Source: a virus
Length of the DNA: 40,762 bases
IMG/VR virus record: IMGVR_UViG_3300027607_000007
Span: 1-40,762 of that record
Reading direction: 5' to 3' (one strand)
This document shows, in pieces, positions 39,492-40,762 of the stretch. Under the pieces are notes generated by a model that did no database searches, was not told the origin of the DNA, and was given only the letters and a program-made list of their open reading frames with translations. Position numbers and translations under genes: made by a program. Position 1 is the first letter of the stretch, and each line of letters begins with the position of its first letter.

Positions 39492-40400
39492 GGATAGTCC
39501 CCTTTGCTGCGAGAGTGAGCGCCCGACGCGGGCGCGGGATAGATCTTCCAAAACCTCATCGAACGTGCCGACCTCATCGGCGAGCCCCGCCGAGAGCGCT
39601 TCGTCGGAAAACAAGGTATTTGCCTCAAGGCCCCGGATCGCCTCCTCATCAACCCCCCGATGTTCGGAGACGAGAGAAACGAAGCGCGACATGATCGCGT
39701 TGATCCGACCTTCGATGTTTGAGAGCGCCTCGCCTTCGAGCGGGCTGAACGGATGACCGTCAACCTTCCGGGCGCCAGCATGGATGATGGTTGCTTTGAC
39801 GCCGCGATTTTCCATCTGTTTGCTACGATCAAAGTGCAGCCAGAGAACACCGATAGATCCGACTTCGGAGCTTTCGGTCATGACGATTTTGGATGCGCCG
39901 CTGACAAGGCCATAACCTGCCGACGCGGCCAGTGAGTTGACGACGGCCACAACCGGCTTTTGCTCCGAAACCGAGCGCACAAGACGTGCGGTTTCCATCA
40001 TGCCCGCTGCCTGGCCACCTGGTGAGTTGACGTCGAGCAGAATTGTCGAAACTTCCGGATCAGCGGCAGCCCGGGTCAGCTGCTCGGTAAAGCCCTCATA
40101 GGAGGTCATTCCGGAGTATGAACCCATCCAGGCACCGCGATTGACCAACTCGCCCATGAGCTGGATGCGCGCGACATTGCCTTCGCGGGCATATCCCTGC
40201 CATTCGGGACCGTTGACTCCCTGCTCGATGACCTCTTCGCCTCGAAAACGATTGCCCTGCGGCTCCGGCGTCGACTGACCAAGCATCCTCGCGGCAAGGT
40301 ACTCGCCGATCAGAAGCCCTTGGCTCTGTGACAGGAGCAAAGGCGTGTCAAACACCTGCGAGGCGGCCCGCAGGTAGCTCAATTCATTGATTTCCGGCAT
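39102..40400 (-). CDS. C: S49-family capsid protease (gpC-like) with scaffold domain
   Basis: This 432-residue protein has an SppA/S49 domain: Ser160 in SLAASAGYG and Lys212 in GARKVDGHPF form the expected Ser-Lys dyad. DVNSPGGQAAG lies near residues 123-133. The C-terminal ~130 residues are charged and form the scaffold part. The protein cleaves scaffold and portal during capsid maturation. It follows the gpW-like gene by 12 bases. Confidence 0.9.
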   Translation of the reverse strand: MPEINELSYLRAASQVFDTPLLLSQSQGLLIGEYLAARMLGQSTPEPQGNRFRGEEVIEQGVNGPEWQGYAREGNVARIQLMGELVNRGAWMGSYSGMTSYEGFTEQLTRAAADPEVSTILLDVNSPGGQAAGMMETARLVRSVSEQKPVVAVVNSLAASAGYGLVSGASKIVMTESSEVGSIGVLWLHFDRSKQMENRGVKATIIHAGARKVDGHPFSPLEGEALSNIEGRINAIMSRFVSLVSEHRGVDEEAIRGLEANTLFSDEALSAGLADEVGTFDEVLEDLSRARVGRSLSQQRGLSMSGNNQQPDASASGFTQEQLDQAVELAVADAIASATGAERTRIKAILDGEEAKGREDLARHFAFDTDQTPEAANAALGKSPKAKVETDDEDFGKRKESASADAAVELGGPLKAKKERSSLSKAVDRYAN

Positions 40401-40412
40401 TGGATCGCTTTC

Positions 40413-40655
40413 CTAAAATCCGCCGCGCATGGCAAAGCGAGTACGGATGCCTTGCTTGCGGTTGCACTCGCCTTTGAGGCGGGTAATCAAAACCTCAAGC
40501 TCTTGAATGCTGGCAGGTTGCACAGTGACGTCGAATTCCTGGTACTTCACACGGACTTCGGTTTCGCCGGCGACGAGCTTGTAATAGGCGGTCTGCAGAA
40601 CTGGCCAGACAAGGCACGGATCAGTCGTGTCGATACCGTCAAAGATGCTCGCCAT
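40413..40655 (-). CDS. gpW-like head-tail connector
   Basis: This 80-residue protein has WPVLQTAYYKLVAGETEVRV, then YQEFDVTVQPASIQELEVLI and a basic end. This is the short helix-hairpin-helix pattern of lambda gpW. AAGGAGGACC precedes the ATG at 40655, which shares one base with the upstream stop. In lambda gpW precedes the portal gene; here it appears to follow it. Confidence 0.65.
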   Translation of the reverse strand: MASIFDGIDTTDPCLVWPVLQTAYYKLVAGETEVRVKYQEFDVTVQPASIQELEVLITRLKGECNRKQGIRTRFAMRGGF

Positions 40656-40762
40656 CACTGGTCCTCCTTGTTCTTGTCGCCGGCTTCATCGTTGCCGTCA
40701 TTATCGTCGTCATCGTCTTCACCGTCGTTTTCATCCGCGCCGGCGAGCGGTGATCCTTTCGA
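40655..40762 (-). CDS. Acidic C-terminus of portal protein (partial)
   Basis: This is the last 35 codons of a gene that enters from the right edge. The sequence is extremely acidic (ENDGEDDDDDNDGNDEAGDK) and ends NKEDQ. Many lambda-like portal proteins end in such a disordered acidic tail, and the neighbouring genes support portal. The identity is inferred from gene order only. Confidence 0.45.
   Translation of the reverse strand, partial: SKGSPLAGADENDGEDDDDDNDGNDEAGDKNKEDQ

Noticed and set aside
1-40762. CRISPR array
   Set aside because: No regularly spaced short repeats of CRISPR type were seen; the repeats found are tandem, inverted or module duplications.

Overview
The window is accessory DNA from an alphaproteobacterium, probably Rhodobacterales or Hyphomicrobiales. 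The family make-up suggests this: a GTA-type three-helix holin, DUF6441, DUF1833 and DUF4376 phage proteins, a PAS_5-like protein and a VPLPA-CTERM-type secreted protein. Almost nothing looks like core chromosome. It reads as at least two integrated elements placed side by side. All family names come from reading the translations; no database search was run.

Left part (1-8111). Positions 1-1000 look like a phage immunity region: a leftward Cro-like and CII-like pair, a rightward CI-like repressor, and palindromic operators between them. Similar operator words recur near 2550-2584. Accessory genes follow (PAS-like, GNAT-like, small phage-type genes, an AlpA-type regulator). Next comes a translationally coupled three-gene cluster encoding a Tat-exported protein, a Sec-exported coiled-coil protein and a membrane protein (4617-7316). 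It is AT-richer than its surroundings and has no function I can recognise. The interval 7317-8064 is a graveyard with the start of an IS5-type transposase and a fragment of a WYL-type regulator. It ends at the 3' half of a tRNA-Lys(UUU) gene (8065-8111), an attachment-site scar.

Middle part (8112-14166). A P4-type tyrosine integrase starts just after the tRNA scar, so a second element begins here. Its cargo is mostly small leftward genes. They include a duplicated module of about 450 bp carrying a 110-residue membrane-anchored protein, a SnoaL-like protein, a secreted protein of unknown role and several small membrane proteins. A repeated ribosome-binding block (GTGAC-N4-AAGGAGCC type) occurs four times. 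A VPLPA-CTERM-like secreted protein with a strong terminator closes the segment.

Right part (14181-40762). A serine resolvase faces a promoter-driven array of small phage-type genes with a divergent C5-cytosine methyltransferase. Nearly every gene in the array has the same GAAAGGCCC-type leader, one gene is present as an exact 206-bp tandem duplicate, and another is present twice at the two ends. A minimal tyrosine recombinase and an O-acyltransferase diverge from a region rich in inverted repeats. From 19.1 kb rightwards lies a lambda-like siphovirus structural operon on the minus strand. Read in transcription order it is: portal C-terminus, gpW-like, S49 protease with nested scaffold, decoration protein D, capsid E, head-tail connector, DUF6441, tail terminator, tail tube, tail chaperone with a -1 frameshift, tape measure, three tail-tip genes, J-like tip, fibre, fibre assembly, endolysin, holin, a coiled-coil membrane protein, and a large tailspike-like protein. 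The terminase and the rest of the prophage lie beyond the right edge.
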